Below are positions 16,892 through 26,064 of a stretch of DNA of 64,000 nt, piece by piece. The position numbers and the translations under genes were made by a program. This DNA comes from JADGGM01 sp027307005. Its GTDB lineage: Bacteria; Gemmatimonadota; Gemmatimonadetes; Gemmatimonadales; Gemmatimonadaceae. Within the stretch, counting starts at the first letter, position 1; every line of letters starts with the position of its first letter. The DNA lies in contig DATIEP010000037.1 in NCBI GenBank assembly GCA_035455745.1, positions 62,001-126,000 on the forward strand, in the 5' to 3' direction. A model generated the notes under the pieces. It made no database searches. It worked only from the letters and a program-made list of their open reading frames with translations, and was not told the origin of the DNA.

Positions 16892-18178
16892 ATGCGGTCG
16901 CACACGTATTCGAAGTTCAGCCCCGAGATGGCGGATGCCATCGACCTGCAATCGCTTCTCGACAAGCTCGCCGATTTCCTGCTCCAATCGGGATTCGCCG
17001 GCGGCAAGATGCAGCACCCATACTGGGGCGAGTTCGGCGGCGACGCCGACCGCTCCATGGAAGCCCTGCGTGAGGCGATTCTCAATGCGTTGATGGACAG
17101 CGGACAGTTTACACCGGAGATGCTCGACGCGCTGCGAGGCGAAGCCGATGACGACGGCGAAAGCACGGCCAAGCTCGCCAAACTGCTCGACGACATCATC
17201 CAGCGCCTGGTGCAGGAAGGCTATCTGAAGCTCGAGGCGCCGCCGCAGATGCCCGCCGGACACCAGGAAGTCACCGGACCCGGCGGACTCGCGCGCGCCG
17301 CAGCGCGCGACGTCCAGTTCCAGCTCACCGAAAAGGGCATCGACTTCCTCGGCTTCAAAACGCTGCGAAGCCTCCTCGGTTCGTTGGGCAAGTCGAGCTT
17401 CGGCAGCCACGACACGCCGTATCTCGCCACCGGCATCGAGGCCGATGCCTCGAGCCGCACCTACGAGTTCGGCGACACCATGAACCTCGATGTGAACGCC
17501 ACGCTGCAGAATGCACTCATTCGCAACGGCAATCTCGACGTTCCCATCGACCTCGATTACTCGGACCTCATGGTTCGCCAGGCCGAGTACCGGTCATCGT
17601 GCGCCACCGTGCTCATGCTCGACACGTCGCACTCGATGATCCTCTACGGCGAAGACCGATTCACACCCGCCAAGAAAGTCGCGCTCGCGCTCACACACCT
17701 CATCCGCACCCAGTTCCCCGGCGACACGCTCCGCGTGGTCCTGTTCCACGATTCCGCCGAGGAAATTCCGCTCGCCCGGCTCGCGCACGCGCAGGTCGGC
17801 CCGTATCACACCAACACCGCCGAAGGCCTCAAGCTCGCGCGGCGCATTCTCGTCTCGCAAAAGAAAGACATGCGCCAGATCGTCATGATCACCGACGGCA
17901 AGCCGAGCGCACTCACGATGCCTAACGGTACGATCTACAAGAACTCGATGGGACTCGACGCCCTCGTCGCGGCCCAGACCCTGCGCGAAGTGGCCGACTG
18001 CCGTCGATGCGGCATCATGATCAACACGTTCATGCTGGCCCGCGACCGCGCCCTCGTCGATTTCGTGAAGCGTGTTGCCGCCATCAGCCGCGGCAAAGCG
18101 TACTTCACCAACACGATGACCTTGGGTCAGTTCATCTTGATGGACTTCCTTCGGAGGAAGACCCGCAAAGTGTCCTGA
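16892..18178 (+). CDS. VWA-domain protein, probable partner of the MoxR-like ATPase
   Basis: The 428-residue protein has an N-terminal helical region (about 1-230) and a C-terminal von Willebrand A domain with the MIDAS metal site DTSHSM (DxSxS, about residues 246-251), followed by a Thr in a later loop and VMITDGKPSA. This layout matches the CoxE/ChlD-like partners of MoxR/ChlI AAA proteins such as that at 12733. There is no signal peptide, so it is cytoplasmic. An upstream ATG at 16853 would add 13 residues; GGTGG before 16892 favours the shorter form. Confidence 0.8.
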   Translation: MRSHTYSKFSPEMADAIDLQSLLDKLADFLLQSGFAGGKMQHPYWGEFGGDADRSMEALREAILNALMDSGQFTPEMLDALRGEADDDGESTAKLAKLLDDIIQRLVQEGYLKLEAPPQMPAGHQEVTGPGGLARAAARDVQFQLTEKGIDFLGFKTLRSLLGSLGKSSFGSHDTPYLATGIEADASSRTYEFGDTMNLDVNATLQNALIRNGNLDVPIDLDYSDLMVRQAEYRSSCATVLMLDTSHSMILYGEDRFTPAKKVALALTHLIRTQFPGDTLRVVLFHDSAEEIPLARLAHAQVGPYHTNTAEGLKLARRILVSQKKDMRQIVMITDGKPSALTMPNGTIYKNSMGLDALVAAQTLREVADCRRCGIMINTFMLARDRALVDFVKRVAAISRGKAYFTNTMTLGQFILMDFLRRKTRKVS

Positions 18179-18256
18179 CTACTGTCGCGCCCCGCAACGC
18201 GTTACATCGCGGGCATCGCGGCGTCCTCTCGCCAGACTCCATTTGGCAGACGCCAC

Positions 18257-20146
18257 GTGCCCGCCCAGCCTCGAGAAAAAGCTCCGCGGCCCAGCCGCCG
18301 GAACCAGATCCGCAACTTTCGCCGCCCCGATCGCAATCGACGCCCGCACATCTCCGGACCATGGCCGATCGCGGTCGCTGTCGGCGCGTCGCTCGTGCTC
18401 GCGCTGGTGGCGTTCCGCCTGCTCCACCCCGCACAACAGCCGGCACCGACTGTCCCCTTTTCGGAGCTCGCCCAGGCGCTCGGAGCGCATCAGGTGAAGG
18501 AGCTGCGCGTCGACGATGGCGGCGCGCGTTTGATCGCCACCTTGAATGCGCCCAAGACGATTGCCGGTCGCAGCCAAACGATCATCCAGGCAAACGTCCC
18601 GGCGCGCGCCGTAACCCTCTCCGACCTCCAGCAATGGAGCACCAGTGGCGTCCGTGTCACAGTGGACGCCCTCGGCTCCGCGGCCGGTGTCCAGCTCCTG
18701 ATCCAGATTCTGAGTCTCTCGGTCATCGTCGGCGTCTTGCTGTACGTCGTGGTCCGGCAGCGCGGCATCATGGCCTCGGCGCGGTTCGTCGCCACGCCGC
18801 CATCACGTCATCTCACGCTGGCGGACGTCGGCGGAGCACGTGAAGCGCGCGCCGACCTCTCCGACGTCGTCGCGTACCTGGCGAATCCCGATCGATATCG
18901 CGCCCTCGGAGCACGCTGCCCGCGCGGCGTCCTCCTCGTCGGCCCGCCGGGAACCGGCAAAACGCTTCTCGCCCGTGCCGTCGCCGGCGAGGCCGGATGC
19001 CCGGTCATCGTCGCCGCCGGATCCGACTTCAACGAGGTCTACGTGGGCGTTGGCTCGCGACGCGTGCGCCAGCTGGCCAAGCGCGCCCGCGAACAGGCGC
19101 CGTGCATCATCTTCATCGACGAATTCGACTCCCTCGGCGGGCGCCGCGGCAGGCCTAACCGATCCGGCGAAGAGGAAGTCACGCTCAACCAGCTCCTCGT
19201 CGAGATGGACGGCATGGAAGCCAACGATGGCATTGTCTGGATGGCCGCGACCAACCGCGAGGATATGCTCGATCCGGCAGTGCGCCGGCCGGGACGCTTC
19301 GATCGCGTCGTCGAAGTACCGCTGCCCACTACCACCGATCGCGCCGAAATCCTTCGCCTCCACGCGTCGGGCCGTCCGTTGGATCCGGACGTGAATCTCG
19401 AGCGCCTCGCCCAACTTACCGTTGGGCACTCGGGCGCCGACCTCGCCAACCTGCTCAACGAGGCGGCGATCATCGCCGTCCAGCAGGACAGTGACCGCAT
19501 CACCAACGCGCACATCGAGCAGGCACGGGACAAAGTGCTGCTCGGTCGCGTGCGATCGGGCGTCATCGTTGCCGAGACCGAGCGCCGTCTCATCGCCATC
19601 CACGAGGCCGGACACGCTGTGGTTGGACTCGTCGCATGTCCCGACGATCGATTGCACAAGGTGACCATCGAGCCGCGCGGCCGCTCGCTCGGCGCCGCCC
19701 ACTTCGCGCCCGAATCGGACCGCCACGTGCATCCCCGCTCGTATCTCGAGGGCGTCATTGCCAAAGCACTCGGCGGACGCGCGGCAGAGCTCGTATTCCT
19801 CGGCCCCGACGCGGTCACGACCGGTGCCGGCGCGGACCTGGTGCAGGCGACCACGATTGCACGCCGCATGGTCGCGGAGTTCGGCATGAGCGACGAGGTC
19901 GGGCTCATCAGCGCCGATCCGTCGTCGCCGAGCGGTCCGCCGAGCGCGCAATTGCAAGGCGAGGTCGATCGCGCGGTGCGCACACTGCTTGCCACACAGG
20001 CACGCCGCGCCGAGTCGATTGTTCGGGAGCACCAACAGGCCGTGGACGCACTCGCGGCGGCGCTGCTCGAGCGCGACATCCTGACCGCGCCGGAGGTGCA
20101 CGAGATTGCAACGGAGCACGGCGTGACGCCGCGCGCTATCGCCTAA
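18257..20146 (+). CDS. ftsH: FtsH-type ATP-dependent zinc metalloprotease
   Basis: The 629-residue protein has the full FtsH plan: a basic N-terminus, a first membrane helix (about 36-55), a periplasmic domain, a second helix (about 152-170), AAA+ with GPPGTGKT, FIDEFDSLG and AATNREDMLDPAVRRPGRFDR (second region of homology), and a protease domain with the zinc motif HEAGH. It degrades membrane and unstable cytoplasmic proteins. Two departures from textbook FtsH are visible: the pore motif FVG reads YVG (FNEVYVGVG), and the Walker B wording is FDEFDS-like rather than IDEIDA. It may therefore be a paralogue. It starts with GTG, and the stop TAA is in GCCTAAC. Confidence 0.9.
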   Translation: MPAQPREKAPRPSRRNQIRNFRRPDRNRRPHISGPWPIAVAVGASLVLALVAFRLLHPAQQPAPTVPFSELAQALGAHQVKELRVDDGGARLIATLNAPKTIAGRSQTIIQANVPARAVTLSDLQQWSTSGVRVTVDALGSAAGVQLLIQILSLSVIVGVLLYVVVRQRGIMASARFVATPPSRHLTLADVGGAREARADLSDVVAYLANPDRYRALGARCPRGVLLVGPPGTGKTLLARAVAGEAGCPVIVAAGSDFNEVYVGVGSRRVRQLAKRAREQAPCIIFIDEFDSLGGRRGRPNRSGEEEVTLNQLLVEMDGMEANDGIVWMAATNREDMLDPAVRRPGRFDRVVEVPLPTTTDRAEILRLHASGRPLDPDVNLERLAQLTVGHSGADLANLLNEAAIIAVQQDSDRITNAHIEQARDKVLLGRVRSGVIVAETERRLIAIHEAGHAVVGLVACPDDRLHKVTIEPRGRSLGAAHFAPESDRHVHPRSYLEGVIAKALGGRAAELVFLGPDAVTTGAGADLVQATTIARRMVAEFGMSDEVGLISADPSSPSGPPSAQLQGEVDRAVRTLLATQARRAESIVREHQQAVDALAAALLERDILTAPEVHEIATEHGVTPRAIA

Positions 20147-20153
20147 CGAAAGG

Positions 20154-20175
20154 CGCCGCGCTCAGAGGCGCGGCG
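20154..20175. terminator. GC hairpin between convergent ftsH and histidine-kinase genes
   Basis: CGCCGCGC and GCGCGGCG form a perfect 8 bp stem with a 6-nt loop in the 15 bp between the two convergent genes and the end of the kinase gene. There is no T tract, so it may be a processing or Rho-linked end rather than a classical terminator. Confidence 0.35.
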
Positions 20176-21340
20176 CGGTCGCCAGATCCAGCTCGAAGCT
20201 GAACCGCGTCCCCGCCGCGGCGCCGGTATCTACCTGCAGCGCGCCGCCCATCGCGGCGACGAGCTTGCGGCAAATCGACAACCCCAGGCCGGCACTCGAG
20301 AACGTATACTCGCCGGCGTTCCGCCGCCTCCGAAACGTCTCGAAGAGACAGCTCATCACCTCGGGCGGTATCCCCCGTCCGGTGTCCTGCACCGAGAACG
20401 AAAGGCGCGTCCGCGACAGCTGCTTGGCCGTGAGCTCGACGTGGCCTTCGCTCGTGAACTTGAGCGCGTTCGTCGTGAGATTGAGCAGCACGCGGTTCAA
20501 CGCGCCCGGATGGCCTAACCGAAAATCCGCATCCGGCGTCGTGAGCCGTACCGTGAGGCCCTTCTCCTCCGCCATCGGAAGCACGATGTCGCGGACCGAG
20601 CGCATGAGATCGGCCACCGAGAACGGCACCAGCGCGGTGTCCACCAGGCGATCGCCGCCCCGCGCCAGCTCGATCACATCGCTCGCCATTGCGCTCAGCC
20701 CGAATGCCGCGCTGTAAATGAGACCGAGCTGACGCTCCTGCACCGGATTCACGACACCGCTTTGCGCCTTTCGAAGCGTCTCCGCCAGAAACAGTATCGA
20801 TGCCAACGGCGACCGGAGATCGTGCGCCACTTCGACGATCAGCTCGAGACCGCCCGCACCCGACAGTCGCGACGCGAACCGGTGCGCCTCGTCGCGGTCG
20901 AGGGCTAGTTGCACGTCCTCGATCGCGCTCATGAGCGAAATGATGTCGCCCGCCGGAACGGCTTCCCGCAGGCTCGAGAGCTCGGCGACTAAGGACGCGC
21001 GCAACAGATTGAGGACTTTCTGGACAGGCACGGCCGGCGCCGCGCGCTCGAGCAACGGCGTCTCACCGGCGGCGGCTTGCGAGATTGCAGCCTGCAATGC
21101 CTCGAGCTGGAAGCGCAGATCGTCCGCATGCGTCCCCTGCTCGACAGCCGCCGGCAAGGCAGCCACGCGATCGGCGGCTCGGCGCAACGCCTCGCGCAGC
21201 GGCTTCGCAATTCGCAGATCCGGGACGGCAAGGGAGACGACGGGTGACACGGCGCGCACTGCGCCGCTGCCACCCGATGAACGCTCGACGCGCTCAGGCT
21301 CGCGCGCCGTCGCGGTCGCGCGCGGGGCGCGCGACCTCAC
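20162..21340 (-). CDS. Sensor histidine kinase (soluble, HWE-unrelated HisKA type)
   Basis: The 392-residue protein has the H box EVAHDLRSPLASILFLAETL (His about residue 175), the N box LNRVLLNLTTNALKFT, G1 VQDTGRGIPPE and G2 SSAGLGLSICRKLV. There is no transmembrane segment or recognisable PAS domain; the first 160 residues are helical and unrecognised, so it senses a cytoplasmic cue. It starts with GTG overlapping the stop of the response-regulator gene (GTGA), a translationally coupled two-component pair. The pair lies directly upstream of, and divergent from, the EPS kinase gene. Confidence 0.9.
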   Translation of the reverse strand: MRSRAPRATATAREPERVERSSGGSGAVRAVSPVVSLAVPDLRIAKPLREALRRAADRVAALPAAVEQGTHADDLRFQLEALQAAISQAAAGETPLLERAAPAVPVQKVLNLLRASLVAELSSLREAVPAGDIISLMSAIEDVQLALDRDEAHRFASRLSGAGGLELIVEVAHDLRSPLASILFLAETLRKAQSGVVNPVQERQLGLIYSAAFGLSAMASDVIELARGGDRLVDTALVPFSVADLMRSVRDIVLPMAEEKGLTVRLTTPDADFRLGHPGALNRVLLNLTTNALKFTSEGHVELTAKQLSRTRLSFSVQDTGRGIPPEVMSCLFETFRRRRNAGEYTFSSAGLGLSICRKLVAAMGGALQVDTGAAAGTRFSFELDLATAPRL

Positions 21341-22869
21341 TCGCCTGAACCAGTCAGCTCGTCACGCCGCACGTTGTGCTTCTCCATGAGACGATACAGC
21401 GTCGTGCGGTCGATGTTCGCGAGTCGTGCGGCGCGAGACATGTTTCCGCCCGCCCGCGCCGAAAGGCGCGTCAGGTATTCCTTCTCGAACTCTGCGATCA
21501 ATCGGTCCTTCGCCGCATGGTACGGCTCGTCCATCATCGACATCGGCAACGCACTCTTCGCCGCCGGAGCCGGACCGTCATCATACACTGGTATATCTGA
21601 CGGTTGGATCGGCTGTCCTGGCTCACTCAATACCGCAACGTGTTCGATAACATTTTGTAACTCTCGCACGTTGCCCCGCCAAGGCCGCGATCGCAAGAAG
21701 TCGAACGCCCCGTCCGTTAGCTTGGGCTGCGGGTCTCCCGGCAACCGATGACGGGCCCAGTAGTGCGCCAGAAAGTGATTCGCGAGCAACGGAATGTCTT
21801 CCAGTCGCTGACGCAGCGGCGGCAGCTTGATCGGCACGACGCGAAGCCGATAGAAGAGGTCCTCGCGCAGCACTCCCTTGCCCACGGCATCCTGCGGATC
21901 GCGGTTGGTCGCCGAGATGAATCTGACGTCGACCACCGCATCCTGCTGCTCACTACCAACCCGACGAACCACACCGTCCTGGAGCACGCGCAGCAGCTTC
22001 GCCTGAATCGGGTGCGACATTTCCGTCAGCTCATCGAGGAACAACGTGCCGCCATTCGCCGTCTCGAGCAGGCCTGGCTTGTCGCGATCCGCGCCGGTGA
22101 ACGCACCCTTTCGGTGCCCGAACATCTCGCTCTCGAGCAACGGCTCCGGCAGCGCCGCGCAGTTGATCGGCACCAGCTTTCGACTCGCGCGCCGGCTATG
22201 GTGATGAATGAATTGAGCGATCACTTCCTTTCCTGTTCCGCTCTCCCCCGTGATCATCACCGACGCATCGGTCGACGCAACCTTTCTCGCGAGCTCCACA
22301 GCGCGACGAAACGCCGGCGACACTCCCAGCAGCGTGATCTTGTCGCTGTTTCCGCTCTGCTGTACAAGTTGTAGTCGCAAGTCATTGGTCTCTCGCGCCA
22401 CCATCACCGCATGCGACGCACGACCGACGAGCACCTGCAGGTGCGTCGCCGAGAACGGCTTGGGCAGATAATCCCAGGCGCCTGCGCGCAACGCCTCGAT
22501 GCTCGACGTCACACTTGGATTGCCCGTCATCACCACCACGATCGTATCGCGGTGCGTCTCGAGCGTCGCCTTGAGAATGTCGATACCCGACACCGGCGTG
22601 AGATAGAGATCCACGAGCACGATGTCGAACTTGCGGCGCCGCACCATGTCGAGTGCCTCGTCGCCGCGACCAACGAACGTCACATTGTAGCCGTCGAGCT
22701 GCAGCACACTCGCGCAGCCTTCTCGCAGCGTGCGGTCGTCGTCGACAACCAGAATTCGTATGCTTGCCTTTACGTCGGCGGGAATTGATAGTGGATCACG
22801 GGAAGCGGCTTCAGGAGCCTGCGTCGGTGCTGGCAGGCTTTCCGGCTCTTCAACGAACGGCATCGACAT
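21337..22869 (-). CDS. Sigma-54-dependent response regulator, NtrC family
   Basis: The 510-residue protein consists of a receiver domain (ILVVDDD, phospho-acceptor Asp in VLVDLYLTP, Lys in LPKPF), a sigma-54 AAA+ domain with Walker A GESGTGKE, the sigma-54 contact loop GAFTGA, and GTLFLDELTEM, then a Fis-type DNA-binding helix-turn-helix near the end (NMSRAARLANIDRTTLYRLM). GAFTGA is intact, so it should activate a sigma-54 promoter. It is coupled to the kinase at 20162. Its target may be the adjacent EPS locus, but I find no convincing -24/-12 site in the 600 bp between them. Confidence 0.93.
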   Translation of the reverse strand: MSMPFVEEPESLPAPTQAPEAASRDPLSIPADVKASIRILVVDDDRTLREGCASVLQLDGYNVTFVGRGDEALDMVRRRKFDIVLVDLYLTPVSGIDILKATLETHRDTIVVVMTGNPSVTSSIEALRAGAWDYLPKPFSATHLQVLVGRASHAVMVARETNDLRLQLVQQSGNSDKITLLGVSPAFRRAVELARKVASTDASVMITGESGTGKEVIAQFIHHHSRRASRKLVPINCAALPEPLLESEMFGHRKGAFTGADRDKPGLLETANGGTLFLDELTEMSHPIQAKLLRVLQDGVVRRVGSEQQDAVVDVRFISATNRDPQDAVGKGVLREDLFYRLRVVPIKLPPLRQRLEDIPLLANHFLAHYWARHRLPGDPQPKLTDGAFDFLRSRPWRGNVRELQNVIEHVAVLSEPGQPIQPSDIPVYDDGPAPAAKSALPMSMMDEPYHAAKDRLIAEFEKEYLTRLSARAGGNMSRAARLANIDRTTLYRLMEKHNVRRDELTGSGE

Positions 22870-23470
22870 TCGATAGTCTCCTCTCTGGGCTTCGAGCCGG
22901 TCCCCGACCGAGCGCAGCTCCGTTGGTCATGGGCAACATCGCCTGTGATCGAAACACTACATGGCTGTTGTCGGCGTTCCACATGATGTAGATCACATGA
23001 AACGGCCAAACGTCACTGAGGCGGACACAAGCTAAGTGATCCTTGGGCTGGAAGCACGCCTCTCGGGCGAAACGGGCGTCGCCAACGCGGCGTAGGTGCG
23101 GGACAACGTGTTGTCGATTAAATAGATATGACGTCGGCAACCGAGGTTGTTCGCAGGTGACGGCCGTAGCGCGGGCGGGTCTGCCATAGAACGCGAAGCG
23201 AGCCACTCCGGTAACGACGCACAGTCGATCGCCTGCAGGATCCACCTTCACCAAACGGCGAGCACAGGCGCATCCTTGTGACGAGCCGCACTCATTCCCA
23301 CGAGCAAGTTGTCACATAGTTGATCAGGTTCCGAAGCCGTCACACGGTTGCGGCCCACCCACGCCGCGTGGGCCTGGATTTGCATCCGCTCTACGCGTCG
23401 TGCCCAATTTCACCAAGCAATTCCAACTGGGCATGGTGAGCGTGGTCCAACTTTGGAGAGCTGGTATCGA
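22870..23470 (+). other. Intergenic region between the NtrC-type regulator and the EPS kinase gene
   Basis: About 600 bp separate these divergent genes, one of the two longest non-coding stretches in the window. It is less GC-rich than its surroundings and contains an AT-rich patch near 23115-23132 (GATTAAATAGATATG). No protein-like frame, tRNA or clear sigma-54 site was found, but it should hold the promoters of both genes. Confidence 0.5.
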
Positions 23471-25975
23471 ATGACCGGCAACTACATCCCTTCGAACCTC
23501 CCCGTCGAGCGCGGGACGGATCCGAATTTCCCGGCATTTCCACCGCAAGGTGGTTGGCCGCAATGGGGAGGCGGAAACGGCGACGAGCCCGGAATGAACT
23601 GGGGGCGCTACCTCTCGGCTCTCAGACGTTACAAATGGCTCATCTTGATCTTGGTCATCGTCGGCGGAGCAGCTGGCGTCATCGTGACCAAGTTCCTGCC
23701 GCCCGAGTACGCGACTCAGGGCCAACTCTGGATCAACGACAACGGCGCCGCACAGCGAAACGAAGCGCCGGGACCTGTCGAAGGCGACGAGCTTCTCGCC
23801 GCCGGTGCATGGGCCGATCTCCTCAAGAGCTCGACCATCATGGACCGCGTCGTGAAAAAGATGTCGTTGTACCTGTGGCCGAAAGATCTCGCCGACTCCG
23901 CGGTATTTGCCGGCTTCGAGCCGGGACCAGGATTCCGGGGCGGCTCGTATGCGCTCCGCGTCGATCCCGCCGGCCAGAAGTATTCGCTCGTGACCGAACA
24001 AGGCGCGATCGTCGAGTCGGGCGCCGTTGGAGACTCCGTTGGGCGGTCCGTCGGCTTCCTCTGGAAACCGCGGCCCGAGGCACTCGGTAAGGGACGCGCC
24101 ATCCAGTTCACGGTCGCCGATCCGCGCGACGTCGCCATGGGTTTGTTAGGCCGCATGGACGTCACGCTGCCCGAGCGCAGCGCGTTCTTGAAGGTGACGA
24201 TGACCGGCCGGAGTCCGCGTCGCACGGCGGCGATCCTGAATGCCGTGATGTCGGAGTTCGTGGCCACGGCCGGTGAATTGAAGCGCCGCAACCTCGAGCA
24301 GAGCGCCGCCATGTTGGGCGAACAGCTCGATACGGCGCGCGGCAATCTGCGCGCCGCGGAATCGGCGTACCAGACCTTCCGCCAGAATGCGATCACACTG
24401 CCGCAGGACAACGCGCCGGGCGCACCGGGCACCGACCCGCTCACCATGGCCGCCGTCGGCGGCAACCAGGCAGGCGGCATGGGTCAGGCCGGAATGCCTA
24501 ACGATCCACTCGGCGGCAACGTCGCCGGTGGGAACCCGGTCGTCGGCAACTACTTCACCGACAAGGCGCAGCTCGAGCAGCTGCAGCACGATCAAGCCGC
24601 GTTGCAGCAGCTCGTGCAGCATCCGGATGCGATCAACGCCGACGCGTTCGTGCCGATTCTCACGGCGCATACGTCGCCGGCCCTGCAGAGCGCGCTCACC
24701 GATCTTGGGAAGCGCGAGGCGGAGCTCCGCACGGCCCGTGAGGTCTATACGGAGCAGCATCCCACGGTCGTGGCGCTGCGGACGAGCGTGCAGGCCATGC
24801 GCACGCAAACCATTCCCGGCATTCTGAAAGGACTCATCGCGCAGATCCAATCGCGCGAACAGGATCTCCAGGGTCAAATCGCTTCCGCGGGCAAGGAGCT
24901 CAAGGCCATCCCGCCGCGCACGATCGAGCAAATGCGATTGGAGCGCGACGTGAACACCAAGACGCAGCTGTTCCAGATGCTGCAGGCGCGCTACGAAGAA
25001 ATGCGGCTGGCCGAAGCCAGTGCGATTCCGGATATCAGCGTTCTCGATACGGCGGTCGCACCGCTGCTGCCCACCAAGAACACGACGCCGAGCATCATCG
25101 CTTTTGCCATCGTCGCCAGTTTGGGCGGCGCGCTCGGCCTTGCGCTCCTGCTCGACCATACCGATCCGCGCTTCCGGTATCCGGAGCAGGTGACCAGCGA
25201 TCTCGGTCTCACGATCCTCGGCGCCGTCCCCAGCATCAAGCGCGCGCGGAGCGGTGAGCCGAACCCCGAGGAGGCCGCGCAGGTGATCGAAGCCTTCCGG
25301 ACGATTCGTATGAGCCTAACGAACTCGTACGCCGGAGCGGGGTCCATCGCGTTCGCGGTGTCCAGCCCGGGGCCCGGCGATGGGAAGTCGCTCGTGTCGT
25401 CCAATCTCGCGCTGTCGTTCGCGGAAGCGGGCTACCGAACGGTCCTCGTCGACGGCGACACGCGGCGCGGTCAGCTGCACGCGATGTTCGGCGCCAACCG
25501 GCGCCCGGGCCTGCTCGACTACCTGGGCGGCGATGCCGCGCTCGAGGCGATTCTTCGCACCACCACGCACGAAAAGCTGACGCTGATTCCGTGCGGCACC
25601 CGCCGCCACCGCGGGCCGGAGCTGCTGCATTCGCAAGCCATGCTGCAGTTGATGGGCGAACTGCGTGCGCGCTACGACGTGATTCTGATCGACAGCCCGC
25701 CGTTGGGCGCCGGTGTCGACCCGTTCGTGTTGGGCGCGGCGACAGGCAACCTGCTGCTGGTGCTGCGCACCGGCACGACGGACCGGAAGATGGCCGACGC
25801 GAAGCTCAAGCTCCTCAAGCGTCTCCCGATTCGTCTGTTAGGCGCCGTTCTCAACGACATCCGCGCACAAGGCGTCTACCGCTACTACACGTACCTCTAC
25901 GGATACACCACCAGCGAGGACGACGAGTTGCCGCAGCTGGCCCCGCAGGTCGGAGAGTTCTCGGGCAAGAGCTGA
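23471..25975 (+). CDS. Polysaccharide chain-length regulator with C-terminal BY-kinase (Wzc-like)
   Basis: This fused 834-residue membrane protein controls EPS polymerisation and export. The N-terminal Wzz domain has a first membrane helix (about 57-76), a periplasmic coiled-coil region rich in Gln and Ala with a Gly/Asn/Pro-rich insert (about 310-350), and a second helix (about 538-560). The cytoplasmic tyrosine kinase has Walker A SSPGPGDGKS, Walker A' VLVDGDTRRG and Walker B VILIDSPP. The tail YRYYTYLYGY is the tyrosine cluster used for autophosphorylation. ATG 23471 follows GGAGAG. It stands alone on the + strand at the left edge of the EPS locus, with a strong terminator after it. A Wza-like partner is at 31891. 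Confidence 0.93.
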   Translation: MTGNYIPSNLPVERGTDPNFPAFPPQGGWPQWGGGNGDEPGMNWGRYLSALRRYKWLILILVIVGGAAGVIVTKFLPPEYATQGQLWINDNGAAQRNEAPGPVEGDELLAAGAWADLLKSSTIMDRVVKKMSLYLWPKDLADSAVFAGFEPGPGFRGGSYALRVDPAGQKYSLVTEQGAIVESGAVGDSVGRSVGFLWKPRPEALGKGRAIQFTVADPRDVAMGLLGRMDVTLPERSAFLKVTMTGRSPRRTAAILNAVMSEFVATAGELKRRNLEQSAAMLGEQLDTARGNLRAAESAYQTFRQNAITLPQDNAPGAPGTDPLTMAAVGGNQAGGMGQAGMPNDPLGGNVAGGNPVVGNYFTDKAQLEQLQHDQAALQQLVQHPDAINADAFVPILTAHTSPALQSALTDLGKREAELRTAREVYTEQHPTVVALRTSVQAMRTQTIPGILKGLIAQIQSREQDLQGQIASAGKELKAIPPRTIEQMRLERDVNTKTQLFQMLQARYEEMRLAEASAIPDISVLDTAVAPLLPTKNTTPSIIAFAIVASLGGALGLALLLDHTDPRFRYPEQVTSDLGLTILGAVPSIKRARSGEPNPEEAAQVIEAFRTIRMSLTNSYAGAGSIAFAVSSPGPGDGKSLVSSNLALSFAEAGYRTVLVDGDTRRGQLHAMFGANRRPGLLDYLGGDAALEAILRTTTHEKLTLIPCGTRRHRGPELLHSQAMLQLMGELRARYDVILIDSPPLGAGVDPFVLGAATGNLLLVLRTGTTDRKMADAKLKLLKRLPIRLLGAVLNDIRAQGVYRYYTYLYGYTTSEDDELPQLAPQVGEFSGKS

Positions 25976-26001
25976 TCGGGCGCCTCGCACGCACAACGAA
26001 G

Positions 26002-26041
26002 GAGGCCGGCCGCGGTGAACCTACCGCGGCCGGCCTCGTTT
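26002..26041. terminator. Perfect 15-bp-stem terminator between wzc-like gene and cysD
   Basis: GAGGCCGGCCGCGGT pairs perfectly with ACCGCGGCCGGCCTC across a 6-nt loop, followed by GTTT. It separates the convergent EPS kinase gene and the cys operon. Confidence 0.75.
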
Positions 26042-26064
26042 GCGTTCCGGCGCCCGCGCCCTGC

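Noticed and set aside
18803..20119. 438-codon antisense frame opposite ftsH
   Set aside because: Same artefact; FtsH motifs explain the opposite strand fully.
22870..23470. Sigma-54 (-24/-12) promoter for the EPS genes
   Set aside because: Expected because of the adjacent NtrC-type regulator, but no TGGCAC-N5-TTGC-like site could be found in this or the 31399-31890 region.
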